Source: an uncultured Cocleimonas sp. (GTDB lineage: Bacteria > Pseudomonadota > Gammaproteobacteria > Thiotrichales > Thiotrichaceae). Taken from it: a stretch of DNA of 17,951 bases. The stretch is taken from the NCBI GenBank assembly GCA_937974135.1, contig CALJIH010000286.1, positions 1 through 17,951 of the forward strand, written 5' to 3'. Shown here piece by piece: positions 16,921 through 17,951 of the stretch (the first letter of the stretch is position 1; the number at the start of each line of letters is the position of its first letter). Under the pieces are notes generated by a model. The model saw only the letters and a list, made by a program, of their open reading frames with translations, had not been told where the DNA came from and did no database searches. A program made the translations under genes and the position numbers.

Positions 16921-17408
16921 TAGGCACTATCCTGTCTTGCAATAGTATTGGTATTCTTGATTTTGTTTTGCAACTGAATAATACCGTAAAGCAAGGCTTC
17001 GGCTGTTGGTGGACAACCAGGCACATAGACATCAACAGGTACAATGCGATCACAACCGCGAACAACCGCATATGAATAATGATAATAACCACCACCATTT
17101 GCACAAGAACCCATTGAAATTACCCAGCGTGGTTCAGCCATTTGGTCATAAACTTTACGCAGTGCTGGTGCCATTTTATTCGTCAGTGTTCCTGCAACAA
17201 TCATTACATCTGATTGACGTGGACTTGGGCGGAATAGAATCCCAAAACGGTCCATATCGTAACGTGAAGCGCCCGCTTGCATCATTTCAACAGCGCAACA
17301 AGCAAGACCAAAAGTCATTGGCCACATGGAACCGGTTCTAGCCCAGTTTATTAATTTATCAGCACTTGTAGTTACAAAGCCCTGAGATAATTTACCTTCT
17401 ATTCCCAT
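16920..17408 (-). CDS. nuoB: NADH-quinone oxidoreductase subunit B (cluster N2)
   Basis: The product has 162 residues and holds the terminal [4Fe-4S] cluster N2, which reduces ubiquinone. The ligands are C37, C38, C102 and C132, in GLACCAVEMM, GSCANGGG and PGCPPTAEAL. The ATG at 17408 gives the family's usual start MGIEGKLSQGFVTTSADKLI and has AAGGAG 8 nt upstream. A GTG-initiated form 7 codons longer would swallow that ribosome-binding site and is unlikely. The gene overlaps the end of nuoA by 10 bp. Confidence 0.98.
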   Translation of the reverse strand: MGIEGKLSQGFVTTSADKLINWARTGSMWPMTFGLACCAVEMMQAGASRYDMDRFGILFRPSPRQSDVMIVAGTLTNKMAPALRKVYDQMAEPRWVISMGSCANGGGYYHYSYAVVRGCDRIVPVDVYVPGCPPTAEALLYGIIQLQNKIKNTNTIARQDSA

Positions 17409-17755
17409 TCTAAGGCTCCTTTTTTCCACTCATAGATGAAACCTATGATGAGAATTCCAAGAAATACAGCCATAGAAATTAATCCGAACAATCCAATTTT
17501 ATCTAGCACGATTGCCCAAGGGAATAAGAATGCAATTTCTAAATCAAATATAATGAAAAGAATGGCTACTAGATAATAACGCACATCGAATTTCATACGT
17601 GCATCGCCAAATGCTTCAAAACCACATTCAAACGGAGAATTCTTTGCTTCATCAGGGCGATGCGGAGACAATAAACTGCCTAAAATTAGCATAAAAATCG
17701 CCAACCCAAACCCAACACCTAAAAAAACAAGAACTGGTAAATACTCAGCAAGCAT
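17399..17755 (-). CDS. nuoA: NADH-quinone oxidoreductase subunit A
   Basis: The product has 118 residues and three membrane helices. This small membrane subunit has a long first loop that reaches the quinone entrance. The loop contains the conserved PFECGFEAFG with C44, and the second helix contains D71 and E73 (FDLEIAFLFPW), which correspond to E. coli D79 and E81. The ATG at 17755 is preceded by AAGGA 6 nt upstream. A TTG six codons earlier (17773) opens the frame but has no such site. It is the first gene of the nuo operon, behind the promoter at 17832-17860. Confidence 0.97.
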   Translation of the reverse strand: MLAEYLPVLVFLGVGFGLAIFMLILGSLLSPHRPDEAKNSPFECGFEAFGDARMKFDVRYYLVAILFIIFDLEIAFLFPWAIVLDKIGLFGLISMAVFLGILIIGFIYEWKKGALEWE

Positions 17756-17800
17756 AACTTTCCTTCGAGTCAAATTTTTATATTTAACGCTCGCAAAAAA

Positions 17801-17819
17801 TTGACGTTCACGACGTTAA
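17801..17819. promoter_or_regulatory. Inverted repeat in the predicted nuo 5' leader
   Basis: TTGACGT at 17801-17807 and ACGTTAA at 17813-17819 are inverted copies (6 of 7 bases match) with a 5-bp spacer. If the predicted promoter is right, the repeat falls at about +6 to +24 of the nuo transcript, a position where a repressor could bind. The sequence does not match an operator I can name with confidence. Confidence 0.4.
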
Positions 17820-17831
17820 TTTAAAAGGGCA

Positions 17832-17860
17832 AATATAACGTTTATGCAATGACTTAACAA
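17832..17860 (-). promoter_or_regulatory. Predicted sigma70 promoter of the nuo operon
   Basis: On the minus strand TTGTTA (17855-17860) and TATATT (17832-17837) are separated by exactly 17 nt. Each matches four to five of six consensus bases. Transcription would start near 17825, leaving a leader of about 70 nt before nuoA. The DNA upstream is very AT-rich, as expected for an UP-like element. Nothing else in the gap fits as well. Confidence 0.6.
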
Positions 17861-17951
17861 TAATTCATAACATTATTTTTGAATTTTATTTGGTTATTAA
17901 TTTGTTCAATTAAGTTAATAAATTAACATCGTTTTTATAAATACTTCAATT
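17861..17951. other. AT-rich DNA with two adjacent palindromes upstream of the nuo promoter
   Basis: This end of the window has no gene. It contains TTAATT-5 nt-AATTAA (17897-17913) directly followed by GTTAAT-2 nt-ATTAAC (17914-17927). They start about 37 bp upstream of the -35 box. They could be activator or nucleoid-protein sites, but palindromes are frequent in DNA this rich in A and T. Confidence 0.35.

Noticed and set aside
1..17951. CRISPR array, tRNA, rRNA, insertion sequence or prophage
   Set aside because: No regularly spaced repeats, cloverleaf-like segments, transposase or phage genes were found; coding sequence fills almost the whole window.

Overview
The window looks like chromosomal DNA from a low-GC (about 40% by eye), non-enteric gammaproteobacterium. 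Four things point there: an LpoA-like lipoprotein followed by YraN, an order known from gammaproteobacteria; an ArgA with fused amino-acid-kinase and GNAT domains; a complete 14-gene nuoA-N operon; and NuoC and NuoD encoded separately, with a NuoG lacking the extra N7 cluster, which is unlike Escherichia coli. I cannot name the genus. I see no phage, insertion sequence, CRISPR array, tRNA or rRNA.

Left end, plus strand: the 3' part of an lpoA-like gene (2-1063), yraN (1081-1518) and argA (1653-2942). The LpoA-like protein has a lipobox and the helical N-terminal region, but a Pro/Lys/Ala-rich tail of about 97 residues stands where the C-terminal periplasmic-binding-protein-like domain would normally be.

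The rest, minus strand: nuoA to nuoN, read from 17755 down to 3041, encode all subunits of proton-pumping NADH:ubiquinone oxidoreductase (complex I). NuoE, F and G form the NADH-oxidising arm. NuoB, C, D and I carry electrons to the quinone site. NuoA, H, J, K, L, M and N form the membrane arm. Genes overlap or lie within about 40 bp of each other, except for a 93-bp gap between nuoH and nuoI. A sigma70-type promoter is visible upstream of nuoA (-35 at 17855-17860, -10 at 17832-17837).

The most unusual signal is a short repeat family with core GACACCC(C/A)CC..ACTTTT. It occurs as a near-perfect 63-bp palindrome between the convergent argA and nuoN, as a single arm after yraN, and as a partial copy between nuoH and nuoI. 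All four arms face the direction of the preceding gene's transcription, and their GACACCC core begins 21-22 nt after the stop codon. The paired and single arms resemble REP/REPIN elements, and the palindrome probably also acts as a bidirectional terminator. Everything else is housekeeping.
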